Shown: positions 41,606-51,909 of the stretch, in pieces | How the letters are laid out: each line of letters starts with the position of its first letter | Numbering within the stretch: the first letter of the stretch is position 1 | From: Dechloromonas denitrificans | Lineage (GTDB): Bacteria > Pseudomonadota > Gammaproteobacteria > Burkholderiales > Rhodocyclaceae | Direction of reading: 5' to 3' | Length of the DNA: 64,000 nucleotides | NCBI RefSeq assembly: GCF_020510685.1 | Contig: NZ_CP075185.1 | Coordinates: 2,356,001 to 2,420,000, forward strand | Program-made: the position numbers and the translations under genes | The notes under the pieces: generated by a model | What the model saw: the letters and a program-made list of their open reading frames with translations, nothing else | Databases searched by the model: none | Told to the model about the DNA's origin: nothing

Positions 41606-43153
41606 ATGAGACTCCCGCTCCCCTCCATGACCAGCCGTTCATTGCCCCATCTGCTCGGCAGCCTGTTCCTTGCCGCACTGCTGCTCGCCTCGGCAACGGG
41701 TTTCGCCCAGCCGGCTGGGATGATCCAGGTCGGACTGATCCACGTAAACGACATCTACCAGATCGCGCCGATTGATCCGCAGGCGCCGCGCGGCGGTCTG
41801 GCGCGCCTGGCCTCGCTGGTCAAAGCCATCCGCCAGCAAGACCCTGCCACCCTCTTCATCTTTGGCGGCGACACCCTTTCCCCGAGCGTCGAGTCCGGCC
41901 TGTTCAAGGGCCGGCAAATGATGGCCGCGTGGAATGCGCTGGGCGTCGATATCGCGGTGCCCGGCAACCACGAATTCGATTTTGGCGAATCGGTATTGCG
42001 CGACCGGCTCGCCGAATCCCGCTTTCCGTGGCTCGCCGCCAATCTGCTCGCCGAGCCGCCGCTGCCGGCCATCAAACCCTCCGAATTGCGGGTGATCAAC
42101 GGCGTCCGCGTCGGCCTGCTCGGCTTGCTGACGCCCGATACCGCGACGCTGTCGAAGCCGGGGCCGAATATCCGTTTCGCGGAATTGCTGGCAGCGGCCG
42201 CATGGGAAGTAGCCGCTTTGCGCAGCCAGGGGGCCGAAGTCATCGTCGGTCTGACCCATTGCACGCTGGCGGAAGATCGCCTGCTGGCGGCGAGCGGTTT
42301 ATTCGACCTGATCCTCGGCGGCCATGACCATCACCTGGTTACCGAGCAGGTCGGCCGCACGCCGATCTTCAAGGCCGGTTCGGATGCGCGCGACGCCATC
42401 CACATCCGCTTGCGTTTTGCGTCGGACCGCACCGGGCATCACCTGGCCGGCATGGCCTGGGACATCCTGCCGCTCGATGGACGGCAGGCCGAAGATCCGG
42501 CGGTGCTGAGTCTGGCTGCCGAATTCGAGCAACAGGTCAGCCAGCTGCTTGGCGAGCCGATTGCCGAGACTGCGGTCGCTCTTGACGCCCGCGGCGAAAC
42601 CATGCGGCGGGGCGAGAGCAATATCGGCAACTTTGCCGCCGATGCGGTGCGCGAAGCCATGCGCAGCGATATTGCGCTGCTTAATGGTGGCGGCTTCCGC
42701 AGCGACCGGCTGCTCGGCCCCGGCCCGCTGACCCGGCGCGATATCCTGGCCCTGCTACCCTTCGAGAATCCGCTCGTCCTGCTGTCGATCACCGGCGCGC
42801 AACTGCGCGAAGTACTCGAACACGGACTCGACCGGCGCGTCGCCAAGGGTCAGAGCGGCGCCTTGCCGCATATTGGCGGGGTGCGCCTGAGTTATGCGCC
42901 GAAACAGCCCAAGGGCCAGCGCATCATCGAATTGCTGATCGCCGGCGAGCCTGTTCAGGCCGACAAAAGCTACACCCTGGCCACCTCCAGCTACCTGGCC
43001 GAGGGCGGCGACGGCTATCCGCTGCTCAAGCAACTGCCGGTGCTGCGCCCGGCCGAAGGCTCGCCGAGCGATACCGAAGTCCTGATCCAGGCCATGCAAC
43101 GCACCCAGCATCTGGCGCCAAGCCTGGACGGCCGATTGAAGGTCGCGCCATGA
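41606..43153 (+). CDS. Periplasmic 5'-nucleotidase (UshA/CpdB-like metallophosphatase)
   Basis: 515 residues. Signal peptide (about residues 1-35, SLFLAALLLASATGFAQ). Metallophosphoesterase domain with HVNDIY, FGGDTLSPS, PGNHEFDFGES, LTHCT and LGGHDHH supplying metal ligands. C-terminal 5'-nucleotidase domain with GRGE-like RRGESNIGNFAADAVREAM and LNGGGFRSD. It removes phosphate from extracellular nucleotides. ATGA overlap with the nucleoside transporter gene makes a nucleotide-salvage pair. An internal ATG at 41627 is an alternative start. Confidence 0.9.
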   Translation: MRLPLPSMTSRSLPHLLGSLFLAALLLASATGFAQPAGMIQVGLIHVNDIYQIAPIDPQAPRGGLARLASLVKAIRQQDPATLFIFGGDTLSPSVESGLFKGRQMMAAWNALGVDIAVPGNHEFDFGESVLRDRLAESRFPWLAANLLAEPPLPAIKPSELRVINGVRVGLLGLLTPDTATLSKPGPNIRFAELLAAAAWEVAALRSQGAEVIVGLTHCTLAEDRLLAASGLFDLILGGHDHHLVTEQVGRTPIFKAGSDARDAIHIRLRFASDRTGHHLAGMAWDILPLDGRQAEDPAVLSLAAEFEQQVSQLLGEPIAETAVALDARGETMRRGESNIGNFAADAVREAMRSDIALLNGGGFRSDRLLGPGPLTRRDILALLPFENPLVLLSITGAQLREVLEHGLDRRVAKGQSGALPHIGGVRLSYAPKQPKGQRIIELLIAGEPVQADKSYTLATSSYLAEGGDGYPLLKQLPVLRPAEGSPSDTEVLIQAMQRTQHLAPSLDGRLKVAP

Positions 43154-44394
43154 ATCCACTGCTCCAGTCCTTGCTCGGCTACGCCGCGTTCATCGCCATC
43201 GCCTGGCTGCTTTCTGAAAAACGGAAGGCCGTGCCCTGGCGGACGGTGGCCGGCGGCATCGTTCTGCAGATCGTCCTCGCCGTCACCATCCTCAAGCTGC
43301 CCGGCGCAAAAGCCGGCTTCACGGCGCTCAACGACGGCCTGCTGGCGCTCGAGCGGGCGACGCGTGCCGGCACCTCGATGGTTTTCGGCTACCTCGGCGG
43401 CGCCCCGCTGCCCTATAGCGAATCGGCCGCCGGCCTGAGTTTCGTGCTCGCCTTCCAGGCGCTGCCCATCGTCCTGGTGATGAGCGCCCTGTCGGCCCTG
43501 CTCTTCCACTGGCGGATCCTGCCGCGCCTGGTGCGCGCCATGTCCTGGCTGCTCGAAAGAAGCCTCGGCGTCGGCGGTGCCGTCGGGGTGTCGACGGCGG
43601 CCAACGTCTTTGTCGGGATGGTCGAGGCGCCGCTGCTGGTCAAACCCTATCTGACCCGCGTCTCGCGCGGCGAATTGTTCATCATTCTGTCGGCCGGCAT
43701 GGCCGGCGTCGCCGGCACGGTGATGGGGCTCTATGCCGGAATCGTCGGCCCGCGCGTCCCGGATGCCCTCGGCCATATCCTGGCGGCTTCGTTCATCAGC
43801 GCTCCAGCCGCCATCGTCTTTGCCGTGCTGATGGTGCCGCCCGAAGGCCCGCCGACCGGCCGCGACGTGGACCTGCCCCGGCTCGATGGCAGCACGATGG
43901 ATGCCGTCACCCGCGGCACCTCGGAAGGCCTGCAACTGCTGCTCAACGTCGTCGCCATGCTGGTCGTACTGGTCGCTCTGGTGGCGTTGGCCAACGAGGT
44001 TCTGGCCCTGCTGCCCCACGCCGGAAGCCCGTGGTCGCTGCAACGCTTGTTCGGCTACCTGATGGCCCCGCTCGCCTGGCTGGCCGGAATCGAATGGCAA
44101 GAGGCAGCGACCGCCGGCGCCCTGCTCGGCACCAAGACCATCCTCAACGAACTGATCGCCTATCTCGAACTGGCGGCGCTGCCGCCTGAAGCGCTCTCGG
44201 CGCGCAGCCGCGTGATCATGACTTACGCGCTATGCGGCTTCGCCAACCTGGGCAGCCTCGGCATCATGATCGGCGGCCTGACCACGATGGTGCCCGAGCG
44301 ACGCCGGGAAATCCTCGATCTTGGCCCGCGCACGCTGGTCGCCGGCACCCTCGCCACGCTGTCCTGCGGCTGTATCGTCGGCATGCTCTATTAA
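43150..44394 (+). CDS. nupC: Concentrative nucleoside transporter (NupC/CNT family)
   Basis: 414 residues, multi-spanning. CNT signatures: VFGYLGG near residue 80, FQALPIVLVMSALSALLFHW, GVSTAANVFVGMVEAPLLVKPYL (key residues TAANVFVG, EAPL) and GTKTILNELIAYLEL. It takes up nucleosides driven by protons or sodium, here presumably those released by the co-encoded 5'-nucleotidase. Ends 197 bases before the hybrid kinase. Confidence 0.92.
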   Translation: MNPLLQSLLGYAAFIAIAWLLSEKRKAVPWRTVAGGIVLQIVLAVTILKLPGAKAGFTALNDGLLALERATRAGTSMVFGYLGGAPLPYSESAAGLSFVLAFQALPIVLVMSALSALLFHWRILPRLVRAMSWLLERSLGVGGAVGVSTAANVFVGMVEAPLLVKPYLTRVSRGELFIILSAGMAGVAGTVMGLYAGIVGPRVPDALGHILAASFISAPAAIVFAVLMVPPEGPPTGRDVDLPRLDGSTMDAVTRGTSEGLQLLLNVVAMLVVLVALVALANEVLALLPHAGSPWSLQRLFGYLMAPLAWLAGIEWQEAATAGALLGTKTILNELIAYLELAALPPEALSARSRVIMTYALCGFANLGSLGIMIGGLTTMVPERRREILDLGPRTLVAGTLATLSCGCIVGMLY

Positions 44395-44591
44395 CGCCAG
44401 ACGGCGCCACGGCCCGAAACGCCGATTGCTTCAGGCCGGCGCAACAGCGCCCCAACTCCCGGGAAAAATTCGCAAAATTCTTTCATCATAAATATCCGAT
44501 TGCTCAGGCGCCCGGCCTCCTTCACAATGGTCAAGGTACGGCACTCCTAATCCTCCCGCAAACAGGGTGGTCAATCGCAATGGAGACAGAC

Positions 44592-47342
44592 ATGGCTAGC
44601 TCGAATATCGCGCATCAGTCGCTGACTAGCCGAATCGCGCTGACCGTCCTGACAATTTTCATCATCGGCTTGTGGACGCTATCGTTTTACCTCGGCAAAA
44701 CGCTTCGCACTGAGCTCGAGGTCTTGCTGAGCGAGCAGCAAATGGGCGTGGCCTCGTCGATAGCCCGTGACGTCAATGAGGAATTGACGGTCCGCCTGGA
44801 AGCGCTGGACAAAGTCGCCAGCACGGTCACCCCGGCGATGATGGACGACCCGCATCGGCTGCAGAAATTGCTGGATCAGCGCCTGATATTCCCGACATTG
44901 TTCAACGCCGGCAGTTATATCGTTGGCCGGGACGGCATCATCATCGCTGACTATCCGCGCTCGGCGGGCCGCCTAGGCCTCGATTTGCACGACAAACCAA
45001 CCGTCGGTCGCGCACTCCGCGAAGGAAAAGGCGGCGTCAGCCAGCCGCTGATCGGACCGATCCTGAAAAAGCCGGTATTCAGTCTGGTCAGCCCCATTTT
45101 CGACAGCCAGGGCAAGGTCATCGGCGCAATCGGTGGCATTGTCAATCTGGGCCTTCCGACCTTTCTCGACCAGGTCAGCGAAGCCGTTTACGGCAAGACT
45201 GGCGAGGTTTTGCTGGTCTCCCCACAGTCCCGCACGATTGTCACGAGCTCCAAAAACGAACGTATTTTCGAGAGGCTTCCCGCCCGCGGCGTCAGTCCGG
45301 CAATTGACCGTTACATCGCCGGCGACGAAGGCTATTCGGTCTTGATCAACCCGCTCGGGGTCGAAGTCCTGGTTGCCGTCAAACGAGTGTCCGTCGCCGG
45401 TTGGTACGTCGCCGTTACCTTGCCAACAGTCGAAGCCTTTGCCCCGGTGGCCACCATGCAGCGACACATGCTCGGCGGCACGCTGCTCCTTACTTTGTTC
45501 GCGACATGCCTGACCTGGTGGGCGATGCGACGGCAATTGACGCCCTTGGTCAGCGCCGCCCAGAAAATCAATGCGATGGCCGCCTCGGCCGAGGCTCCGC
45601 AACACTTGCCCGTCGTCCGGAACGACGAAGTCGGGACGCTGATTGCCGGATTCAATCGCCTCGTCGATGCGCTGGCCGAACGGGAACAACTGGTCGGGGA
45701 AGCCAAGACAACTCTCGAAGCGGCGCTGTCCAGCATGAACGAAGCGGTATTGATCATCGATACCGAGGGGCGCTATATCCACTTCAACGATGCCTTCTTC
45801 AGTTTTTTCCGCTTTAACAAGCGGGAGGAATGTTTCGCATCGTTGGCTGATTCGTACCGGGACATCGAGATCTTCTTGCCGACCGGCGAGTCGGTACCCC
45901 AGGAGGAATGGGGTACGACCAGAGCACTGCGCGGCGAAAGGGCAATAAACGTCGAACGCACATTGCGCCGACGGGACACTGGTGCAACCTGGATCAGCAG
46001 TTTCAATTTCGCACCGATTCGCGACCGGAACAACCGCATCGTTGGCGCCGTCGTCACGGCACGGGACATTACCGAGGCCAAGGCGGCCGAGCAGGCGATC
46101 AAGGACCTTAACGCCACCCTGGAAGCAAGGATTGCCGAACGCACGGCCGACCTGGAAATTTCAAACCGCTCGCTGGTCATTGCCATGCAGCAGGCCGAAA
46201 CGGCAAATCGTGCCAAGAGCGCCTTCATCGCCAACATGAGTCACGAAATCAGAACGCCGCTGAACGCGATCAATGGCATGGCGCAATTGATACGACGGTC
46301 AGGGGTAGCGCCGCAGCAGTTGGCAAGACTGGAAAAGATCGATATTGCGAGCCAACACCTTCTCGAACTGATCAACGACATCCTCGACATCTCCAAGATC
46401 GAAGCCGGCAAGTTCGCCATCGAGGCAATCAACGTCAACGTTCAGAGCATCACCGCCAATGTCCGCTCCATTCTTGCCGAACGGGCCCAAGCCAAAAATA
46501 TCAAGTTGGTGATCGACAATGCCCCCTTGCCCGGCCCGCTGCTCGGCGACCCGGCGCGACTCCAGCAAGGATTGTTGAACTACGCAACCAATGCGATCAA
46601 GTTCACCGCTGCCGGCACCGTCACGCTACGTACCAGAATGCTGGCCAATGACGGCGACAGTGTGTTGCTGCGCTTTGAAGTCGAGGATACCGGCATCGGT
46701 ATTCCGGCCGAAACCATCCCCCGGCTCTTTCAAGCCTTTGAGCAAGCCGACAACTCGACGACGAGACAATATGGCGGCACCGGCCTGGGCCTGGCCATTA
46801 CCCGGAAGCTGGCCAAATTCATGGGGGGCGAAGCGGGTGTCGAGAGTACCGTCGGAATCGGCAGCACCTTCTGGTTCTCCGCAAGACTACACATCGGGTT
46901 GGCAAAAGCCGAAGCCAAACCGCTGGCGGTGGCCGACCCCGAAAGCGTGCTGCGGAATGAGTACGCCGGATTCAGCGTACTCATCGTCGACGACGAGCCG
47001 ATCAACCGGGAAGTCGCTCAAGAGCTTTTGGAAGACACGGGCTTGCTGATCGATACCGCCGAAAATGGTACGGAAGCCATCGCCAAGGCTAGGGAAGCGA
47101 ACTACGCGCTGATCCTGATGGACATGCAAATGCCCGAGATCGATGGGCTTGAAGCGACCCGGCAACTACGGGCATCCCCGGCCTATCGGCGCACCCCGAT
47201 CATTGCCATGACCGCCAATGCCTATACCGAGGACCGGGAACGCTGTTTTGCGGCCGGCATGAATGACTTCCTGAGCAAGCCATTCGACCCTGAGCGGCTG
47301 TATGCGATTCTGGTCAAATGGCTTAGTCAGGACCAAGCCTGA
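44592..47342 (+). CDS. Hybrid sensor histidine kinase (Cache-HAMP-PAS-HK-REC)
   Basis: 916 residues. Membrane segments at about residues 16-36 and 293-313 flank a periplasmic Cache-type sensor domain. Then come HAMP (PLVSAAQKINAMA), a PAS domain (VLIIDTEGRYIHFNDAFFSFF) with PAC-like end, a coiled coil, the kinase core (H in FIANMSHEIRTPLN; N-, G1- and G2-box GTGLGLAI) and a receiver domain with the phospho-acceptor in ALILMDMQMPEIDG. GGAGA lies before ATG 44592. No cognate output regulator is adjacent. Confidence 0.92.
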   Translation: MASSNIAHQSLTSRIALTVLTIFIIGLWTLSFYLGKTLRTELEVLLSEQQMGVASSIARDVNEELTVRLEALDKVASTVTPAMMDDPHRLQKLLDQRLIFPTLFNAGSYIVGRDGIIIADYPRSAGRLGLDLHDKPTVGRALREGKGGVSQPLIGPILKKPVFSLVSPIFDSQGKVIGAIGGIVNLGLPTFLDQVSEAVYGKTGEVLLVSPQSRTIVTSSKNERIFERLPARGVSPAIDRYIAGDEGYSVLINPLGVEVLVAVKRVSVAGWYVAVTLPTVEAFAPVATMQRHMLGGTLLLTLFATCLTWWAMRRQLTPLVSAAQKINAMAASAEAPQHLPVVRNDEVGTLIAGFNRLVDALAEREQLVGEAKTTLEAALSSMNEAVLIIDTEGRYIHFNDAFFSFFRFNKREECFASLADSYRDIEIFLPTGESVPQEEWGTTRALRGERAINVERTLRRRDTGATWISSFNFAPIRDRNNRIVGAVVTARDITEAKAAEQAIKDLNATLEARIAERTADLEISNRSLVIAMQQAETANRAKSAFIANMSHEIRTPLNAINGMAQLIRRSGVAPQQLARLEKIDIASQHLLELINDILDISKIEAGKFAIEAINVNVQSITANVRSILAERAQAKNIKLVIDNAPLPGPLLGDPARLQQGLLNYATNAIKFTAAGTVTLRTRMLANDGDSVLLRFEVEDTGIGIPAETIPRLFQAFEQADNSTTRQYGGTGLGLAITRKLAKFMGGEAGVESTVGIGSTFWFSARLHIGLAKAEAKPLAVADPESVLRNEYAGFSVLIVDDEPINREVAQELLEDTGLLIDTAENGTEAIAKAREANYALILMDMQMPEIDGLEATRQLRASPAYRRTPIIAMTANAYTEDRERCFAAGMNDFLSKPFDPERLYAILVKWLSQDQA

Positions 47343-47357
47343 CGCCAGCCTCCGACA

Positions 47358-47624
47358 TCAACTCGATTTCATCGCCTTTTCATCTTGCAGCGCGGCCTTC
47401 AGATCGTCGATCAGGCGATCGATGGATTTGTGCGCATCGTAAAACTCATAGTCGCCCTTGCTGATCTCACGCACCACGTTGGGTTCATCGCCATGCAGCG
47501 GAACTTGCACATGGACGCCCTTGGTAATGACGATCATCCCGTCTTCCTTTTTCGACGGTTCGCTCAGGGCGACAGGGGTGAAACCGAGTTTGTTGAGTTT
47601 TTCAGCTAATGCTTGCGCGTTCAT
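47358..47624 (-). CDS. Small hypothetical protein
   Basis: 88 residues from ATG 47624 (AAGGAAAG upstream). It reads as a compact alpha/beta domain: helix ALAEKLNKLGF, strands MIVITKGVHVQV and a C-terminal helix IDRLIDDLKAALQ. No family recognised, no signal peptide. Convergent with the hybrid kinase gene, 15 bases apart. Confidence 0.65.
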   Translation of the reverse strand: MNAQALAEKLNKLGFTPVALSEPSKKEDGMIVITKGVHVQVPLHGDEPNVVREISKGDYEFYDAHKSIDRLIDDLKAALQDEKAMKSS

Positions 47625-47689
47625 ATCTTTCCTTTGCGAATAATGGGCCCGCACGCAGGTGTCCGGCACCGGTGCGAGGCGGTTCTGAA

Positions 47690-48550
47690 TTATTTTTGGC
47701 CGGTTGACCAGATAAACGACTGCACATCGATCATGTCCTTGGGCATCAGGCCTTCCTCAACGAGACTCGTGCGCAGGTAGTTGTAGAGTCGCAGCACGGC
47801 CGTGTAGGTTCGCCAGTTCGGCTCGACCTTGTAGTTGATTCGCCAGCAAAAAGCCTTGGTCACATTCTGAATGACGGTCGGCTTGATGAAGACCTTTTCC
47901 TGCGGGAAGCGGATGAATCCAAAGAGTGTGGCATAGGGCCAGCGACTGATCCCGAGCAGATCAAGGGCACGAACAAAGCCCTTGAAGCGATCTTCGTCCG
48001 AATCCGTTCCGTAAAGCAGATTGGCCAAGGCCTCCGAGAAGGTCTTCTGGCTCAGGGGCGTCTCCAGGGCGCTATAGAAAGCCGTCTTTTCGCTCTTGGT
48101 CAGCAGATTGGTCACCGATTCGATATGCCGGGCCCGGTCGCAGACATCCTGATAGCGACGCTCCGCGATGAGCCCGGAAATCTCCGTTTCACCGAGTAAC
48201 TGAATGCAGAGCTGATGCGCCCGCACGCTGGCATCCCGCTCGTCCTTGAGGAAACGCGGTGCTGAAAAGCCGTCCGGGTGGATCGCCAGGAAGCGGGCGA
48301 TGGCCATCTCGGTCGTGACATAGTCCGTGCTGCCGATTTGTGACGTTTCGATCAGATTGTCCAGGAGGCGATGTTTTGCCGCGGCCCCCTCGGCTGTCTC
48401 GAGCTGGACAAACGACCTTGAAAGACGCTTGGCGCCTGTGCCGACAAAGAAAACGTCAATATTGTCGGGGGTTACATTGAGCACTTTCCCGAGCCCCCAG
48501 CCCTTCTGGTTGGGGTGAAATACACGATCGCCTTGGGTGAGGTTGCTCAT
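47690..48550 (-). CDS. DUF3553 domain protein
   Basis: 286 residues. Residues 6-52 form a DUF3553/SH3-like beta-barrel (GDRVFHPNQKGWGLGKVLNV ... DVFFVGTGAKRLS) of the type also found at helicase ends, where it contacts nucleic acid or protein. The rest is helical and unfamiliar. ATG 48550 is preceded by GGAGAG; the longer open frame upstream lacks support. Function unknown. Confidence 0.75.
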   Translation of the reverse strand: MSNLTQGDRVFHPNQKGWGLGKVLNVTPDNIDVFFVGTGAKRLSRSFVQLETAEGAAAKHRLLDNLIETSQIGSTDYVTTEMAIARFLAIHPDGFSAPRFLKDERDASVRAHQLCIQLLGETEISGLIAERRYQDVCDRARHIESVTNLLTKSEKTAFYSALETPLSQKTFSEALANLLYGTDSDEDRFKGFVRALDLLGISRWPYATLFGFIRFPQEKVFIKPTVIQNVTKAFCWRINYKVEPNWRTYTAVLRLYNYLRTSLVEEGLMPKDMIDVQSFIWSTGQK

Positions 48551-48662
48551 CTTGCTCTCCGCCGTTTCCGGAAAAAAAGCGGCCAATTTTAACACGCGCT
48601 CGGAAATACGGACCTTGCCGGGCTGGCGAATCAGCCCATGGCTTTGAAATTGACAAAACCGC

Positions 48663-49865
48663 TCATCGCTGCGGAGGCTGCGCCCCATCCCGAATGACAA
48701 ACAAGGCAGCCAACCCGAGCAGCGACAGCGAAAAAGATGCCGCGATGCCCCAGAAAGCGCCGCCCGACTCCAGCAGCAGGGCGAACAGGAAAGGCGCCGC
48801 GGCTTGCGTCATGCGCTGGGCCACGGCCAGCTTGCCCTGCAGCAGCCCGTAACCAAGCGGCCCGAAGAGGAACAAGGGCAGCGTACCCCGGGCAATGGTG
48901 ATCATTCCGTTGCCGGCGCCATGCAACAAGGCAAAGGCCGCCGCACCGGCCGGACCGCCGATCAACAGCAAGCCGATGCCGCCCAGCGGGTGCAGCACCG
49001 TGGCAAGGCGCGCCGTCGCCAGCGGATTGGTGCGGAACTTATGGGCGGCAACGAACTCGGCCAGCCGGGCCGCCACCTGCGCCGGGCCGACCAGCGCGGC
49101 GGCGCCGATCGCCACGGCAACCGGCAGGCCGCTGACCAGCAACAGACCGGGCAGATGCGCCGCCATCGCCGAAGTGACGAATGCCGTCGCGGCGCCGAAG
49201 ACGACCAGCGCCAGGAAGTTTCGCCGCCGGCCATCCGATGGGCCATGCCGTTTGCCATCTGACGGCTCGCCACCGACCGCGCCCGTCACCTGCCCGGCAA
49301 GATGCCGGGCGGCAGGAACAAACCGGAAATACAGCGGCAGGGCCAGCAACAAATTGGTCGCTGCCCAAAAAAAGCAGGCGCTTCGCCAGTCCCCCTGGGC
49401 AACCAGCCAGGCCGTCAGCGGCCAGCCGATGGTGCTGGCAAAGCCGCCGAGCAGTGTGATGCCGGTGATCGGCGCCCGCGCCGCAACGCCGTGTTCCCTG
49501 ACCAGCGCGGCAAAAGCCGCGTCATAAAGGCCAAGGGCCATGCCGACGCCGATCAGGGCCCAGGCAGCGAACAGCCCAACAACGCCGCCGGCCATGCCCA
49601 GCGCCACCAGGCCAGCCGCCAGGATCAGGCTGGAAAGACACAACACCCGCTGCCCGCCGTGGCGGTCGATGTAACGCCCGACCAACGGCCCGAGCACGGC
49701 CATCAACAGCAGCGAACAGGAAAAGGCGGCGAAGACCAGCGAAGAATTGATCTCGAGTTCGGCGGCCAGCGGCTTGGCGAGCACCGCCGCCAGATAGGTG
49801 GACGAAGCCCAGGCAACCGTCTGCGCGACACCGAGGGCGAGAACCTGCGGCCAGCTAGCCGACAC
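48663..49865 (-). CDS. MFS transporter
   Basis: 400 residues with about 12 hydrophobic segments and the MFS loop motif GPLVGRYIDRHGGQRVL (G-x3-D/R-x-x-G pattern). GTG 49865 overlaps the molybdoenzyme gene by 11 bases. The longer frame upstream is the shifted reading of that gene and is rejected. Substrate unknown; tight coupling suggests it moves the substrate or product of the molybdoenzyme, or acts in its regulation. Confidence 0.82.
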   Translation of the reverse strand: MSASWPQVLALGVAQTVAWASSTYLAAVLAKPLAAELEINSSLVFAAFSCSLLLMAVLGPLVGRYIDRHGGQRVLCLSSLILAAGLVALGMAGGVVGLFAAWALIGVGMALGLYDAAFAALVREHGVAARAPITGITLLGGFASTIGWPLTAWLVAQGDWRSACFFWAATNLLLALPLYFRFVPAARHLAGQVTGAVGGEPSDGKRHGPSDGRRRNFLALVVFGAATAFVTSAMAAHLPGLLLVSGLPVAVAIGAAALVGPAQVAARLAEFVAAHKFRTNPLATARLATVLHPLGGIGLLLIGGPAGAAAFALLHGAGNGMITIARGTLPLFLFGPLGYGLLQGKLAVAQRMTQAAAPFLFALLLESGGAFWGIAASFSLSLLGLAALFVIRDGAQPPQR

Positions 49866-51909
49866 GTTCCAGCCACACCGCAGTGTCGTGATAAGCCACG
49901 CCGGCCGCCGGCCAGCCCGGCTCGGCGCTGACCAGGGCATTGATGCCGACCCCGTCGATGAACGCCGCGTTCGGCCACTGGCTTTCGACCACCACGGTGT
50001 CCGGCTGCAGGCCGGCCGCCGGCCTGGCGTACAACGCGACCTGCCCTTGCGCGTTGCCGAGACGCACCACATCGCCTTCGCCGATGCCCAGCCGGGCACA
50101 GACATCGCGATGGATCAGCACGGTTGGCCGCCCTTCGCCGTGGCGCGAGCTCGCTGTCTCGGTAAAGGTGGTGTTCAGGAAATGGCGGGCCGGCGCGGCG
50201 ACCAGCCGGAAAGGCTTGTCCGGCGTCGGCACATCGATGACCGGCTGGTGATCGGGAAAAGCCGGCATGGCGGCATGGCCTTCGCCGCGCTGCGTCCAGT
50301 CCGGCGCAAAGCGGAAGCGCCCGTCCGGATGCCCGAAACCATCGAGAAAATGGGCTTTTTCAAAAGGCAGGGCGGAATCGAGCCAGCCGGCGGCGAGCAG
50401 ATCGTCGGCCCCCGGCTTGCCGGAGGCTTGCAGCACCGCATCGACCAATTGCCACTCGCTCAGACCGAAGGCCGGATGTTCGATGCCCAGGCGGCCGGCC
50501 AGTTGGCCGATGAAGTCATGGTTCGAGCGGCATTCGCCGAGCGCCGGCACAAGCGCCCGGGAAGCCTGCAGAAAGGTGTGGCCGGAAGCCTGGTAGAGGT
50601 CGTCGTGTTCGAGAAAAGTGGTCGCCGGCAGAACCAGATCGGCGAGTTGCGCCGTATCGGTCATGAACTGCTCGTGGACGCAGACGAAGACGTCGTCGCG
50701 CAGCAAGCCCTGGCGCACGCTCAGGCTGTCGGGGGCGACAACGGCCGGGTTGGTGCTCTGGATGAGCAAGGCGGTGACCGGCGGGCCATCGCCGATGTCG
50801 CGCCGATCGCCGGCCAGCACGGCACCGAGCCGGCCCATGTCGAGCTGGCGAGCGAGCGGTGGATTGGCATCCAGACCGTAGAGGAAGCGCGTGTTCAGAC
50901 CATAAAGCCCGCCGTTGCTGTACAGCGCCCCGCCGCCGCGATGCTGCCAGGCGCCGGTCAGGGCCGGCAGGCAACTGACCGCATGCATCGCGGCCGAACC
51001 GTTGCGCTGGCGGGTAAAGCCATAGCCGAGGCGCAGATAACTGCGTCCGGTGGAACCATACAGCCGGGCAAAACGGCTAATGTCATCGACCGACAGGCCG
51101 GTTATCCCGGCCGCCCAGGCCGGCGTGCGGCTGGCCAGATGCGCTTCGAGCGCCGGCGAGAAATCGGTCAGGCGCGCCAGATAGCTGCGGTCGACCAGGT
51201 TTTCCGCCAACAGGACATGCATGACGGCGCAGGCCAGCGCGCCGTCGGTGCCGGGTTTCAGCGCCAGGTGGAGATCGGCCTTGGCGGCCGTCGCCGTCCG
51301 GTAGGGATCGACGACGACCAGCGGAACCTGCCGTCCGCGCCGGGCTTTCTGCACCCAATGCATGAAATTGACCTGGGTATGCACCGGATTGCCGCCCCAG
51401 ATGACGATCAGCTCCGAATCGAGCATCTCGCGCGGATCGACCCCGTGCTTGGCCCCCGCTCCGGCCAGCCAGCCGGCATCGGCCAAGGCGACACAAAAGG
51501 TCTCGCGCTGCCGCGACCAGCCGGCCAGATGGCCCAGCCGGCGAATCGCGCCGCGCTGGACGAAACCCATCGTACCGGCATAGTGATAGGGCCAGACGGT
51601 TTCCGGGCCGTGGCGGCTGGTGGCCTGTTGCAGCCGCTCGGCCAGCAGATCGAGTGCGTCGTCCCAGCCGATCGGCGCAAACTGCCCGCTGCCTTTTGCC
51701 CCGACCCGCCGCAGGGGCTGGGTCAGCCGCTGCGGATGGTTTGTCCGCTCGGCATAGCGGGCCACCTTGGCGCAAATCACGCCCTCGGTGTAAGGCTGCC
51801 CGGCGCCCCGCAAGCGGCCGACCCGGCCATCCGCCGTGATTTCCACATCCAGCGCACAGACACTGGGGCAATCGTGAGGACAAACGCTGGGTCGAAATTG
51901 CGAAGACAT
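49855..51909 (-). CDS. Molybdopterin oxidoreductase (DMSO reductase family), cytoplasmic
   Basis: 684 residues. N-terminal [4Fe-4S] motif CPHDCPSVC plus a fourth Cys in GVICAKV, then molybdopterin domains (WGGNPVHTQ, HEQFMTDTAQLADLVLPATTFLEHDD) and the C-terminal molydopterin-dinucleotide-binding domain (LNTTFTETASSRHGEG, VHRDVCARLGIGEGDVV). No Tat signal, so cytosolic. No electron-transfer subunit gene is adjacent; only the MFS gene overlaps its end. Substrate cannot be read from sequence. Confidence 0.88.
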   Translation of the reverse strand: MSSQFRPSVCPHDCPSVCALDVEITADGRVGRLRGAGQPYTEGVICAKVARYAERTNHPQRLTQPLRRVGAKGSGQFAPIGWDDALDLLAERLQQATSRHGPETVWPYHYAGTMGFVQRGAIRRLGHLAGWSRQRETFCVALADAGWLAGAGAKHGVDPREMLDSELIVIWGGNPVHTQVNFMHWVQKARRGRQVPLVVVDPYRTATAAKADLHLALKPGTDGALACAVMHVLLAENLVDRSYLARLTDFSPALEAHLASRTPAWAAGITGLSVDDISRFARLYGSTGRSYLRLGYGFTRQRNGSAAMHAVSCLPALTGAWQHRGGGALYSNGGLYGLNTRFLYGLDANPPLARQLDMGRLGAVLAGDRRDIGDGPPVTALLIQSTNPAVVAPDSLSVRQGLLRDDVFVCVHEQFMTDTAQLADLVLPATTFLEHDDLYQASGHTFLQASRALVPALGECRSNHDFIGQLAGRLGIEHPAFGLSEWQLVDAVLQASGKPGADDLLAAGWLDSALPFEKAHFLDGFGHPDGRFRFAPDWTQRGEGHAAMPAFPDHQPVIDVPTPDKPFRLVAAPARHFLNTTFTETASSRHGEGRPTVLIHRDVCARLGIGEGDVVRLGNAQGQVALYARPAAGLQPDTVVVESQWPNAAFIDGVGINALVSAEPGWPAAGVAYHDTAVWLERVG

